Origin: Clostridia bacterium
Lineage (GTDB): Bacteria > Bacillota > Clostridia > TANB77 > CAG-508
Reading direction: 5' to 3'
Assembly (NCBI GenBank): GCA_017477355.1
Contig: JAFUWA010000010.1
Span: forward strand, 1-54,422
Length of the DNA: 54,422 bases
A program made the position numbers and the translations under genes. Every line of letters starts with the position of its first letter. Positions within the stretch are counted from its first letter, which is position 1. Below are positions 26,264-35,953 of this stretch, piece after piece. The notes beneath the pieces were generated by a model that saw only the letters and a program-made list of their open reading frames with translations, was not told the DNA's origin and did no database searches.

Positions 26264-28315
26264 TTAATTTACTAAATCTCCAAGATTCATTTCTTTATAT
26301 CTTTCTCCTATCCATGCACCACTAGAATCAAATGTATAAATTTTATTTCCTAATTCTAGTTCTTCTCCATGAAACATTTTACATTCGTCATCAAAATAAT
26401 ACCATTTTTTGTTGATATACATCCATCCGCCTCTTGCTGCGGCACCTTCCTTCTTAAAATAGTACCAATTACTTTCATAATATAACCAACTATTTTCTCT
26501 TATGGCACCTGAACTCTCAAAATAATATGGTTGTCCATTAATTACAATAAATGTCTTAGAAAGCATTTTACCTTCTAAATCAAAATAATACCAAATTCCT
26601 TTGATTTTCTTCCAATGTATCGCAGTTGTTCCATCTTCTTCAATGTAATACCAAACTCCATCAATATATTGCCAACCTGTCTTCTTTTCTTGTGCGCCAC
26701 TTTCACCAAAATAATACCAGTTATTGTCATTAGTTTTAACCCATAAATTAGAAATCATCGCACCGTTCTCATCAAATCCGTATGTTTTTCCATCAATTGT
26801 TAAAACTGTATTAGAGCACATTTCTCCAGACCAGTTAAAGAAATACCAAACATTATTAATTTTTCTCCAGCCTTTAACCATAATTCCTTTGTCAAAATAA
26901 TACCAGATATTATCAATTAACTGCCAATTATTTAAACCACATCCTTTTTTAAAATAGTACCAATTTCTTTGATTACCATCTTCTATTAAATGCCAACCAT
27001 CTTCTAGATTTGTCCAAACACCATTATTATCAAACCAATAAACTAATCCATCACTATATATCATAGAATTAGTAACCATTTGAGCAGTTTCCGGATCTAA
27101 ATAGTACCATACGTTTTTATATTTTAGCCAACCTTTTTGAGCTGCACCAGTCTCTGAGATGTAATACCATTTTCCATCTGAATCTTTATACCATCTTGTT
27201 CCGCCAATCATAGCTCCAGAACTATTGAAAAAATAATAATCATCAAAGATTTTAGAAACGCCTTCTTCTAGCATAATTCCATCATTTGGATTAAAATAAT
27301 ACCATTTTCCATTAATATATTTCCATCCAATTGCTAAAATTCCATCATTTGTTAAATAACACCAGTGGCTATCAATTTTGTTCCATCCAGTATTTTTTAT
27401 ATAAGGATTTAAACTGTTTGCAGCTTTCATTCCAGCCCAGTAGGCATAATCCACATCTACATCAACTCTTGTAGAAATTCCTGGAACTGTTGCATTATCT
27501 GTATATTGCCATAATTGATAGGAACCTTCATAACTTGTTTTATCCACATAATAATGAGCAACCCACGTATCGTAATCTTTCATTTGCCCCATTTTCCATG
27601 TGTCTCTTAAAGGAAATGCACTTCCATATAAGGAAACCGTATATCCTTTTTCTTTTATATAATCCAAAAACAATTTTGCGTTTTTATGCATTTGTTCATT
27701 GGATAAATTTGCTGTTCTATGTATACCAAATTCTTCAAAATCATAACAAACTGGATATTTCAATTTATAATTTTGAATACATTCATAAGTTAAAACTGCT
27801 TCTTGAAGAGCTTCTTCTTCATTTAATGCAGTTGAATAAAAATATACTCCAACATAAATTCCATTTGCTAAAGCATTCTCGATATTTCTATCAAAATATG
27901 TATCTTTTACTAATGTTCCTGTATCTCCATATCCTCTGAAACCACAACGAAGCATTGCAAACTTTACACCACTATCTGCAACAGCTTTCCAATCAATTTC
28001 TGCTTGATGTGAAGATACGTCAATTCCTACAACAGTTGTATCTGTAGCAAATCTCGCAATCAACTGACTAATTGATTCATCTGGTTTGGCACCTACTGTA
28101 GGATCTATTTTTGTACTTCCTCTTTGAATAAAGAAACTATCATCATCTTCTTCCAATAGTATTTCTTCTTGATAATCTTCTTCACTTACCACTTCTGGCA
28201 TTGTTGTTGAAATACCTTGAAATGTGATTAATTCTTCATTTGTTCCTAAAACATTTAATGTTAAAAAGAAAAAAACTATCCAAAATAAAATAAATATTTT
28301 TTTGAATCTTGCCAT
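26264..28315 (-). CDS. Secreted GH25 lysozyme with choline-binding-type repeats
   Basis: A signal peptide (KKIFILFWIVFFFLTLNVLG) precedes an acidic linker, then a GH25 muramidase domain (VVGIDVSSHQAEIDWKAV; YPVCYDFEEFG; YQLWQYTDNATVPG). The C-terminal 340 residues are some 15 repeats of the W-x-YYF/G-W type (cell-wall/choline-binding repeats). GH25 cleaves peptidoglycan between MurNAc and GlcNAc. Repeats of this type bind phosphocholine in pneumococcal proteins, and the gene sits just upstream of a complete lic-type operon. A role as cell-surface hydrolase anchored to phosphocholine is likely. The ATG at 28315 follows AAAGGAGG; the longer ORF is not the start. Length 683 aa. Confidence 0.93.
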   Translation of the reverse strand: MARFKKIFILFWIVFFFLTLNVLGTNEELITFQGISTTMPEVVSEEDYQEEILLEEDDDSFFIQRGSTKIDPTVGAKPDESISQLIARFATDTTVVGIDVSSHQAEIDWKAVADSGVKFAMLRCGFRGYGDTGTLVKDTYFDRNIENALANGIYVGVYFYSTALNEEEALQEAVLTYECIQNYKLKYPVCYDFEEFGIHRTANLSNEQMHKNAKLFLDYIKEKGYTVSLYGSAFPLRDTWKMGQMKDYDTWVAHYYVDKTSYEGSYQLWQYTDNATVPGISTRVDVDVDYAYWAGMKAANSLNPYIKNTGWNKIDSHWCYLTNDGILAIGWKYINGKWYYFNPNDGIMLEEGVSKIFDDYYFFNSSGAMIGGTRWYKDSDGKWYYISETGAAQKGWLKYKNVWYYLDPETAQMVTNSMIYSDGLVYWFDNNGVWTNLEDGWHLIEDGNQRNWYYFKKGCGLNNWQLIDNIWYYFDKGIMVKGWRKINNVWYFFNWSGEMCSNTVLTIDGKTYGFDENGAMISNLWVKTNDNNWYYFGESGAQEKKTGWQYIDGVWYYIEEDGTTAIHWKKIKGIWYYFDLEGKMLSKTFIVINGQPYYFESSGAIRENSWLYYESNWYYFKKEGAAARGGWMYINKKWYYFDDECKMFHGEELELGNKIYTFDSSGAWIGERYKEMNLGDLVN

Positions 28316-28340
28316 TTTCTGTCCTCCTTTGTTCTTTTCA

Positions 28341-28369
28341 AGTCTATCATACTGCATTTTTAATTTCAA
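28341..28369 (-). promoter_or_regulatory. Probable promoter of the GH25 gene
   Basis: TTGAAA (28364-28369), a 17-base spacer and a weak -10 TAGACT (28341-28346), read leftwards, 25 bases ahead of the start codon. Confidence 0.5.
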
Positions 28370-28427
28370 CCCCAAATCTTAACAATTTCAAATCAATAGA
28401 TTAATTCTACTAGAAAGAGACATAAAA

Positions 28428-28479
28428 AAAACGCGTACATCTATAAGACAATTATCTGCCTTATTTTGTTTCGCGTTTT
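28428..28479 (-). terminator. Intrinsic terminator after the MBL-fold gene
   Basis: Outer arms AAAACGCG/CGCGTTTT (28428-28435 with 28472-28479) enclose an inner hairpin; eight T follow on the minus strand. Confidence 0.8.
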
Positions 28480-28485
28480 AATTTT

Positions 28486-29116
28486 TTAAAAATACATTTC
28501 TACTTTAATTCCCTCTTTAACCAATTTCTTAAAGAGTTCTGCATCTTCGTGAGTACCAACAATATCTCCATAATGAATTGGAATTGCAATTTGCGGTTCA
28601 ATTGTATTTACTAAAGAAGCTGCTTCTTTAGCATTCATCGTAAATCTACCGCCAATTGGAACAAAAGCAACATCACAAGTAACTCTTTTGGCGTCTGGAG
28701 TCAAATCTGTATCTCCTGCAATATAGTAATGGATGTCATTAATCTCTAATATATAGCCCACCCATCCATTTTCAATTGGATGATATTGTTTTTCAATATT
28801 GTAAGCTGGAACTGTTTCAAATTTTATTCCGAAGAACTTCATAGTGTTTATTTGGTTCCACAATTCTGATTCTATCCTCGGCAAATCCTAATTTCATTGC
28901 ATTAACATAACAGTCTTCTGTTCCAATAATAATTGTTCGATCATTTTTTAATTTTAAAATATCCTCTTCTGAAAAATGATCGTAATGTGTATGTGTACAG
29001 AAAATAATATCTGCATCATGAGTCTCGTTTTCTATTTTATATGGGTCTATATACATAATGAGATGTTTATTAATTTTAATACTACTATGACATAATACTT
29101 CTATTCCTGATAACAT
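28486..29116 (-). CDS. Metallo-beta-lactamase-fold hydrolase, with +1 frameshift at CGGA
   Basis: A small MBL-superfamily hydrolase of the UlaG/UPF0173 type. Metal ligands are CTHTHYDHFSEED (HxHxDH), AGDTDL and PIHYGDI. Frame 0 ends with CTT CGG AAT AAA ATT TGA. One base later the frame reads GGA ATA AAA TTT GAA ACA, continuing into the family's G-I-K-F-E-T-VPAYN segment. CGGA at 28828-28831 restores a 209-aa protein. The start has a GGGGG ribosome binding site seven bases upstream. The substrate is unknown. Confidence 0.9.
28828..28831 (-). other. CGGA +1 frameshift site in the MBL-fold gene
   Basis: The context is CTT CGG AAT in frame 0; the protein resumes as CTT-(C)-GGA-ATA-AAA at a Gly that precedes the VPAYN motif. 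Confidence 0.85.
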
Positions 29117-29133
29117 ATAAAATCCCCCTAAAT

Positions 29134-30714
29134 CTATCTCTTCTTTCTACGATAATTCCAAACTACAATTCCGATAAGAATAATGAATATTGGTATTCCA
29201 AAAATAATTAATTTTACAACTCTATCTTGAGATTCTGTTGTCTTAAATTCAGTTACATTTGCTGCTTTTCTAACTGTAATTAAATCTTCCTCATCTGCAA
29301 GCTCAGCAAAAGTATTTAATGCTAAATTAATATTTCCAGGATTACTCATTGTTGCTATTTGAACATTTCCATCTTGATAATTATCTACAAAAAATGTTGA
29401 GTTTGCATATAAAACTAATTTTGATTCTTTCTCTTCTTCTCCACTACCAACTGTTCTTGTGTACTCATTACCTACTGTATAAGTATCTTGTTCTAAATCT
29501 TTTAACGTAGCACTTGTAATACCTTTTGTATAATCAGTAATAAAGTAACAATCTGGAGATGTCATCAATATTTCAGAATTTGTAACTGTTACATTTTCTT
29601 CATTTACTTCATTTGTTGTAATTATTTGAGACCATGGCATAATTACCATTTGTTTACTAGTTGTATTCTGAAAACCAGAAGTAATTGGATTAGAATTAGA
29701 ATATCCTGGAATTAATACATAAGGAAGTGGTGAACTATTTTGATATGCTAAGTAATAATTACTATTTCCCTCATATAAAACACCTTTTTCAATTTTAGCA
29801 CCATATAAATCTAAAACATTTTGCAAATTTGTGTAATCTTTATCGTTTGGAATAATTGCACAAACTAATAAGTTACCACCATTATTTACATAGGTTTTAA
29901 TTAACTCAGCTTGGCTCTCTGATAGATCATCTTCTGGACTCATAATTGCTAAAATATCACAATCTTCTGGAATTTCAGTAATTGTTAATAAATTCAAATC
30001 CTCTGTTTCATAAACTTCTGCTTCTAAAAATCCACAAAGGTCATATAGCTCATTTGAAGAATATTCTCCATTTCCTGTTGCAAAATATACTTTAATTGGA
30101 TCATCTGTTGTAACTTTTAGAATTGCATTTGTAATTGTCTCTTCTGTAATATCGATTGTATCACCAGTTTCAAAATCATAATCTGAAAATTCATAGTCAG
30201 GATAAATTGTTCTATCTTTTTCTCCGCATACAATAACTAATGCAGAATAGTTTCCTAATCCGTATTTTGTAACAGTTTCATAATTAGTACTTTCTGTAAT
30301 AATTTCATATTTAATTTTTGAATTGAACGCATTATATTGTTGAATAAATTGAACAATATTGTTTTCCTTGGTATATCCATAAATATAGATTAATACATCT
30401 TTATCTAGATTCTTTAATTGATCTTTTGATGTCTGCGTTAAAGAATATAGATGATTTTGTGTTACATCTATTTGAGCTAAATTTTTAGAGTCTGCCCAAG
30501 TATTAATTCCCCAAACTACAACAATTAAAAATAATGTTAAAATGATTGTGTGAAGTTTATTAGTAATTAATCTTTTTCTGAATTTTAATGATAATTTTTC
30601 ACCAAAACTTGCTTTTTTGTATCCTTCTGTTTCTTCTAACTCTGGCTCAACTTGCTCTAAAGAAGTTTCTTCATTTTCTATTTCTGTGTTATCGTTTTTT
30701 TCTTTTTTACTCAT
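29134..30714 (-). CDS. GldG-like auxiliary protein of an ABC system (526 aa)
   Basis: An acidic cytoplasmic N-terminus, a membrane helix near 55-72 (LHTIILTLFLIVVVWGINTWA), a large outside domain and a C-terminal helix (VVKLIIFGIPIFIILIGIVVW). The pattern DVTQNHLYSLTQTSKDQLKNL matches the GldG/ABC-type auxiliary family (COG3225). Known members assist gliding in Bacteroidetes, but homologs in non-gliding Firmicutes have no proven task. It forms one operon with the permease and ATPase upstream. Confidence 0.87.
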   Translation of the reverse strand: MSKKEKNDNTEIENEETSLEQVEPELEETEGYKKASFGEKLSLKFRKRLITNKLHTIILTLFLIVVVWGINTWADSKNLAQIDVTQNHLYSLTQTSKDQLKNLDKDVLIYIYGYTKENNIVQFIQQYNAFNSKIKYEIITESTNYETVTKYGLGNYSALVIVCGEKDRTIYPDYEFSDYDFETGDTIDITEETITNAILKVTTDDPIKVYFATGNGEYSSNELYDLCGFLEAEVYETEDLNLLTITEIPEDCDILAIMSPEDDLSESQAELIKTYVNNGGNLLVCAIIPNDKDYTNLQNVLDLYGAKIEKGVLYEGNSNYYLAYQNSSPLPYVLIPGYSNSNPITSGFQNTTSKQMVIMPWSQIITTNEVNEENVTVTNSEILMTSPDCYFITDYTKGITSATLKDLEQDTYTVGNEYTRTVGSGEEEKESKLVLYANSTFFVDNYQDGNVQIATMSNPGNINLALNTFAELADEEDLITVRKAANVTEFKTTESQDRVVKLIIFGIPIFIILIGIVVWNYRRKKR

Positions 30715-30750
30715 TTTTTGATTCCTTTCAATTTAAATGTTATATAATTT

Positions 30751-31431
30751 TTATTTTACAGATTTCCTTCTTTGTAAAACAATAATTGTCAATAAAATAA
30801 ATAAGATTGAAAATGAAACAAATCTTACCACTTCATTTAATGCAATAACCCCTTGTGGGAAATGATCAAACATATACATTAATGAAAACTTGTAAAATTC
30901 CTGAGAAACTCCTGGTAAAAACCACATCAAAATAAATACACCTATTGTTAAAACAGAAGCAACAATTTGGTTTTCTGTAATACTTGAAGCAAACATTCCA
31001 AATGAAACATACGCACCACATAATAAGAAAAATCCAAACATTGTACATAAAGCAACTCTAATATCTGGTGAACCAAAATGTTTTAATACAAAGAAATGCA
31101 TCAATGTTCCTAAAACAGTTATTAGTACAATAATCATTGCTGCCAAAAACTTTCCCAAAACAATGGAAACCAAACTTCTTGGTGAAGTCAATAAGAGTTG
31201 TTCAGTTCCATTTTTTCTTTCCTCAGAAAACATTCTCATCGTTAATACTGGTATTAAAAATGTCATAATTGTTGACGCATCATAAAACGCATATTCAAAA
31301 TAAGCTACCCCTGCTGCAAATATAGAATTATAAAATAAAATACTAAACATTATCAAGAATAATCCAATAAAGATATATCCTATTGGAGATAATAAATAAC
31401 TCTTTAATTCTTTTTTAATTACCGCTAACAT
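30751..31431 (-). CDS. ABC-2 type permease (GldF-like)
   Basis: A 226-aa permease with about six helices. IKKELKSYLLSPIGYIFIGLFLIMF at the start and RMFSEERKNGTEQLLLTSPRS in the middle are typical of ABC-2/GldF permeases. Its ATG overlaps the stop of the ATPase gene in a TAATG junction, a sign of translational coupling. With the GldG-like protein it forms a three-gene export or surface-assembly system. Confidence 0.9.
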   Translation of the reverse strand: MLAVIKKELKSYLLSPIGYIFIGLFLIMFSILFYNSIFAAGVAYFEYAFYDASTIMTFLIPVLTMRMFSEERKNGTEQLLLTSPRSLVSIVLGKFLAAMIIVLITVLGTLMHFFVLKHFGSPDIRVALCTMFGFFLLCGAYVSFGMFASSITENQIVASVLTIGVFILMWFLPGVSQEFYKFSLMYMFDHFPQGVIALNEVVRFVSFSILFILLTIIVLQRRKSVK

Positions 31432-32570
31432 TATTCTTCTCCTCCTTCACTGTCATCTTTATTTTCTTTTTCACTTTCTTCTTTCATTTCTTTTTCTTCT
31501 TTTGCAAGCTTTCTTTGCTCTTTAATTGCTTCTTTTTGTTCTTTCTTTTCTTGTCTTTCTTCACGAAGCTCTTCTAACTCTTTTTCATATTGAATTTTAT
31601 TAATTTCTTCATTAGAAAGCTCTTGTCTTGATTCAATTAATTGAATAAAAGCATCCTCTAGGCTTGCTTCTTCTTTCTTAATTCCAAGATTCAAGATATT
31701 ATTTTCTGCACATTTGATAGCAAAATTCTTTCTGAAATCTTTATCATCTGGCAAATTTTCTTTTAATTCAATTTGATATACCAATGTATTATCTTCATTT
31801 GTTTCAATCTTCTTGAATTCTTTAATTTGAGTGTCATCTTTAAATACTTCTTCGAATTTATTTTCTGCATCTTCAACATTAACAATATAAATTTGTTTCG
31901 TCTCAACACTCTTTTCTAGATTTTCTGGAGTATCAACAGCAATGATTTCACCTTTATCGATAATAATTACTTTTTCACAAATTTGGCTTACTTCTGTTAA
32001 AATATGTGAGCTTAAAATAACAGTATGTTCTTTTCTAAAAGATTTAATTAGCTCTCTAATTTCTTTTACTTGCTTTGGATCTAAACCAACAGTAGGCTCA
32101 TCTAAAATCAAAATTTCTGGATCTCCAACTAAAGCCCCCGCTAGACTGACTCTTTGCTTAAAACCTCTAGATAAATTTCTTGTTAATCTGTTTCTTACTT
32201 TATCTAGACCTGTTTGCATAATTGCTTTTTCTACAGCTTCTTTTTTATCTTTATGTTTAATACATTTTAAATCAGCCATATAAGCAATAAACTCTTTTAC
32301 TGTTAAATCAGAATAAAGTGGCGTTCCTTCTGGCATATATCCAATCATTTTCTTAACTTTTTTAGGCTTAGAATCAACATCTACTCCATTTACAATAATT
32401 TCTCCACGACTAGGTTCAATAAAACCAGTAATCATATTCATTGTTGTTGTTTTTCCTGCACCATTACGTCCTAAAAAGCCAACAATTTCTCCATCTTTTA
32501 CGTTAAAATTAACGTTTCTAACAGCATAAAAGTCACCATATTTTTTGCTAACATTCTTAACTTCTATCAA
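31431..32570 (-). CDS. ABC transporter ATPase (GldA-like) with charged tail
   Basis: Walker A GRNGAGKTTTMN, signature LSRGFKQRVSLAGAL, Walker B ILILDEPTVGLDP and the switch histidine in ILSSHIL are all present. After residue about 300 the protein carries an unusual tail of some 80 residues made almost wholly of K, E, R and Q, probably a helix. The start is a TTG (32570) eight bases after GGAGG. It is first of the ATPase-permease-GldG operon. Confidence 0.92.
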   Translation of the reverse strand: MIEVKNVSKKYGDFYAVRNVNFNVKDGEIVGFLGRNGAGKTTTMNMITGFIEPSRGEIIVNGVDVDSKPKKVKKMIGYMPEGTPLYSDLTVKEFIAYMADLKCIKHKDKKEAVEKAIMQTGLDKVRNRLTRNLSRGFKQRVSLAGALVGDPEILILDEPTVGLDPKQVKEIRELIKSFRKEHTVILSSHILTEVSQICEKVIIIDKGEIIAVDTPENLEKSVETKQIYIVNVEDAENKFEEVFKDDTQIKEFKKIETNEDNTLVYQIELKENLPDDKDFRKNFAIKCAENNILNLGIKKEEASLEDAFIQLIESRQELSNEEINKIQYEKELEELREERQEKKEQKEAIKEQRKLAKEEKEMKEESEKENKDDSEGGEE

Positions 32571-32663
32571 TGCTCTTTCCTCCTCGTTATTATTTAAACT
32601 TTATGTTTCTAATTTCAAATTTAATATATATTTGGATAATATATTTATAATCTTAAATCAATC

Positions 32664-33320
32664 TTAAATTTTAAAAATTCCTGCTTTAATTTTAATTCCT
32701 GCTTGCGTGAACATTTTTTCATGTTCTGTCTCGATATTATGTTCAAAAATTGGTTCACTATGTAAATCATAACTTTTCTTTATTTCTTGAAAACCAGCTT
32801 CTTTAAAATACTCTAAGCTTTCTTCAAACAGCTCATCATTATCTGTTTTAAAATAAATTTCAGCACCCTTCTCCAAAAATTGCTTATAATTTTCAAGTTG
32901 CCTAATATGTGTCAATCTTCTTTTTTTATGTTTTTTTCTAGGCCAAGGATTACAGAAATTAATATAAATTCGGTTTACTTTATCTTCTTCTCCAAAACAC
33001 TCTAAAATTCTTTCCGCGTTTGCTCGAATTAAATACAAATTATTAACTTCTTTATTTTGATAAGCTTGTTCAATATTTCTTTTTGACACCCCCAGCATTG
33101 CTTCAATCATATCAATTGCAATATAATTGATGTTAGGATTCTGACTGGCAAGTGTTGCCATAAAAATACCTTTACCACATCCTATTTCGATATGAAGAGG
33201 ATGTTCTGAATTTTGAAATCGATTTCTCCAAGTATTTTTATAATCAATTTCTGGATGATCAATATAAAATTCTGCTTCTTCTAATTCTTTTTCAGCCCAT
33301 TTTTTTCTACGAATTCTCAA
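32664..33320 (-). CDS. trmB: tRNA (guanine-N7-)-methyltransferase
   Basis: A SAM-dependent enzyme that makes m7G46 in tRNA. HIEIGCGKGIFMATLA is the SAM motif; INFCNPWPRKKHKKRRL and YFKTDNDELFEESL are TrmB hallmarks. I set the start at TTG 33320 (reading M-R-I-R-R-K-K-W-A), eight bases after AAGGAG; the GTG at 33329 touches the ribosome binding site. The gene follows the VanW gene at once and may share its transcript. Confidence 0.93.
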   Translation of the reverse strand: MRIRRKKWAEKELEEAEFYIDHPEIDYKNTWRNRFQNSEHPLHIEIGCGKGIFMATLASQNPNINYIAIDMIEAMLGVSKRNIEQAYQNKEVNNLYLIRANAERILECFGEEDKVNRIYINFCNPWPRKKHKKRRLTHIRQLENYKQFLEKGAEIYFKTDNDELFEESLEYFKEAGFQEIKKSYDLHSEPIFEHNIETEHEKMFTQAGIKIKAGIFKI

Positions 33321-33335
33321 GTGATTCACTCCTTA

Positions 33336-34812
33336 TCAGTGTGCAGAATAAGTATCTCTTGCGATTTTCTCACGAGAAATTACTTGTCCATTTTGTCTAA
33401 CTACTCTAAAGGAATCTACAACATATCCCTTTGCTCCTCCAGTAGTCTTTTTTGGCATTGTTTTAATAATATCTGTTTCAATTGAAATATCATATTCATT
33501 ATTTGTTCTTAAACCATAGATAGATACTTTACAATATCCGCCTTCAACACTGGCAACTATCTTAATTGGATAGTCGCGTGTATTTTTAAATTTAAAATCC
33601 TGACTTCCATAAACAACAGTTGCATCATATCCTGGTCCAACATAAGTTGGCATGAAAGAATGGTTTCTCCTTTCAGTTATGTCCATATCCGCTTGAATAG
33701 CCGCATTGTAAAGCGTTGTAACTACTTGGCATATACCACCACCAACATCATTTACAACTGTTCCATCTGAATAAATTGCTGCTGCTTTATATCCACGAGA
33801 AGCAGTTCTTGGACCAACAACACCATTAAATGAAAATGTTCCACCTGGCACAATAACTGTTCCGTTCATTTTAGAAGCAGCTAATCTTAAGTTTGTTGTT
33901 CTATTAGCATTATTTACATATTGTGTTGTATAAGTTCCTAGTAAATCTGGAAATGCATCCATTCCAAAATCAGTAACTTTTACGTCAGGTTTTGTATAGA
34001 TTAAATCAAATCGATATTCTTCATTTGTTCCGACTCCTCTAACAGTAGATAATACTTCATCCATTGAGAAGTCAACACCAGTTTCCTCTACCACAAAAGA
34101 ATATGGGTTTGTAGTATAACTTGCATTTACCATAGGTTTATAAATCTCCGCATGGATTGGAGCTACATCTAGTGGATCTGGATATGTAATATAAGTTGGA
34201 ATTACAAAAACTTCTTCTTTATAAGAAACATCTTGCAAAGAAGCTACTAAAAGTTCTTTTAAATCCTCTTTCTGGATTCCAACTCCAGTAGAACCAGTTG
34301 TAATAACAAGTTCATCGTCTTCAACATAATATCCAGGTTGCTCAACTTGCTCTGGAAGTGAAACTTCTAGAAAATCGATATAATCATCCATAGCATCATC
34401 ATTATAAACAAATGTTGGTGTAATATCAATTGTATTCATTAGCATAGAAATATAATCTTTTACATTTCCAATAATAGATTTATTTCTACCAATTTGATAA
34501 GCAGTCTCAATGGCAGAGTCAATATCAAATTTAGCCTCAAACTGCTCTACTTCTGCATCAAATTCATAATTTTTAAAAGCAAATGTAACATGATCTGATG
34601 TATGGTCTTCTAAATATTTTGTAACAGCAGCTTTGGCTTCTTCTTTTGTCATTCCGAGAAATATTAACTCCTTTTACAAAAATTCCACTTGCCATTCTTC
34701 CGCTATTTTCAAAATTATTATAAAACATAAAAAATGCTGCAATAACTAGCGCTAAAACAATTGCTATTAATATTATAAAAATTAGTAAAACACTATTTTT
34801 TATTTTCTTCAT
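33336..34812 (-). CDS. VanW family protein, with +1 frameshift at CGGA
   Basis: A membrane anchor (SVLLIFIILIAIVLALVIAAFFMFY) is followed by a peptidoglycan-binding-like region with GVNISGMTKEEAKAAV. A VanW domain follows (PGGTFSFNGVVGPRTASRGYK; GGGICQVVTTLYNAA). VanW proteins are linked to the cell envelope, but their activity is undefined. Frame 0 reads TCT CGG AAT GAC; the protein resumes one base later as GGA ATG ACA AAA GAA, restoring the usual GVxxSGxTxEEA motif. With CGGA at 34653-34656 the product is 491 aa. Without it, a gene-finder would call two pieces. Confidence 0.9.
34653..34656 (-). other. CGGA +1 frameshift site in the VanW gene
   Basis: The context is TCT CGG AAT in frame 0; the protein resumes as TCT-(C)-GGA-ATG-ACA in the GVNISGMT motif. 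Confidence 0.85.
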
Positions 34813-34831
34813 ATATTTAAAACCTCTGGGA

Positions 34832-35953
34832 TTAATTTAATTTATTTGCTACTACACTATAATCCCCATCATTAGATGAATCTTCTGTTAAAATAAATGC
34901 TGTTGCTACTTGTCTTGAACGAGAACCACTAGATAATGATGTTGGATCATTAACTAATACATCTCCAACTGTCATACAAGTAGAAGTTCCTCCGTCAAGA
35001 TTTGCTGCATTAATTGCTCCATAATTTTGTAAAATTTCAATTTCTTCTGCAAGAGTTGCTCCTCTACCTAAGTTTCTATCTCCATCTAAAACTAGGAATA
35101 GAACTTTACCATCTGCTCTTTGACCGATAGCTGTTCTTGGTGCCCTTCCCCATCCTCCATTTCCAGAGATAGAAGAAGCTTTTCCATTAACAATTAAGAA
35201 TGGTCCAAAGGTAACTCCATCACGAATTCCGTCTGTATTCATATGTGAATCTAACACTAATACATTTTGCTCATTAAATCCTATTAGTCCGCCAGCTTCA
35301 TTGTACGGATTATTCGTTACTTGTTTTCCAGAAACAATCGTAATTCCTGAAGGGTTTGCACCATTTCCATCTCCACCTTCATCTGCAAAGCCACCTGCAT
35401 TAATAGCGACTAAGCTATTACTCTTTCTAGACATCTCTGATAAATATTCTCCAGATGTTCCAATATAGGAGGTTACTGCTGTTCTAATTCTAGAAGGATC
35501 GTAAATTACTGTTAAATAACCTGTAAATTTTTCTTCTTTAATTCGAATAATTTTATAATCATTATTATTATCTGCTCTTTTTAAAACAGCTTCCTCATAT
35601 TTATTTGCAAATGGACCTTTATTATCGTCTACTGTAAATTGAATTTGAGATGTATCTGTTGTTCCAATTACTTCTATAATTCTATTTCTTTCTAATACTT
35701 CGCCAATTGTCGTTTCATCATAAAACCATGTTGCTAAATACTGATGTGTCATCGTACTATTTGCTGTTGTAATTAGCCATTCTCTAAAACCTCTATATGG
35801 TCCATATAATAAAGTTAAGCCTGTTATACAACAAATAATCCCTATCCATAAAATCAATATCAATATCTTCTTTTTTCTTTGATTACTTTTCTTTACTTTT
35901 GCACTATGTATTGAACGTCTTGCTTCTTTTCCTATGCTCGTTTGTCTTCCCAA
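34832..35953 (-). CDS. Membrane-anchored phosphodiester glycosidase (NAGPA domain), third copy
   Basis: The same plan as the 394-aa paralog at 4735-5919: basic N-terminus, membrane segment ([22 protein letters not shown]), then [21 protein letters not shown] and the NAGPA domain with [15 protein letters not shown] and [10 protein letters not shown]. The start is a TTG (35953) six bases after a GGAGG that lies within the last codons of prfB, so the two genes overlap by 22 bases. The substrate is unknown. Its unpaired location next to VanW hints at a cell-wall role. Confidence 0.87.
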   Translation of the reverse strand: MGRQTSIGKEARRSIHSAKVKKSNQRKKKILILILWIGIICCITGLTLLYGPYRGFREWLITTANSTMTHQYLATWFYDETTIGEVLERNRIIEVIGTTDTSQIQFTVDDNKGPFANKYEEAVLKRADNNNDYKIIRIKEEKFTGYLTVIYDPSRIRTAVTSYIGTSGEYLSEMSRKSNSLVAINAGGFADEGGDGNGANPSGITIVSGKQVTNNPYNEAGGLIGFNEQNVLVLDSHMNTDGIRDGVTFGPFLIVNGKASSISGNGGWGRAPRTAIGQRADGKVLFLVLDGDRNLGRGATLAEEIEILQNYGAINAANLDGGTSTCMTVGDVLVNDPTSLSSGSRSRQVATAFILTEDSSNDGDYSVVANKLN

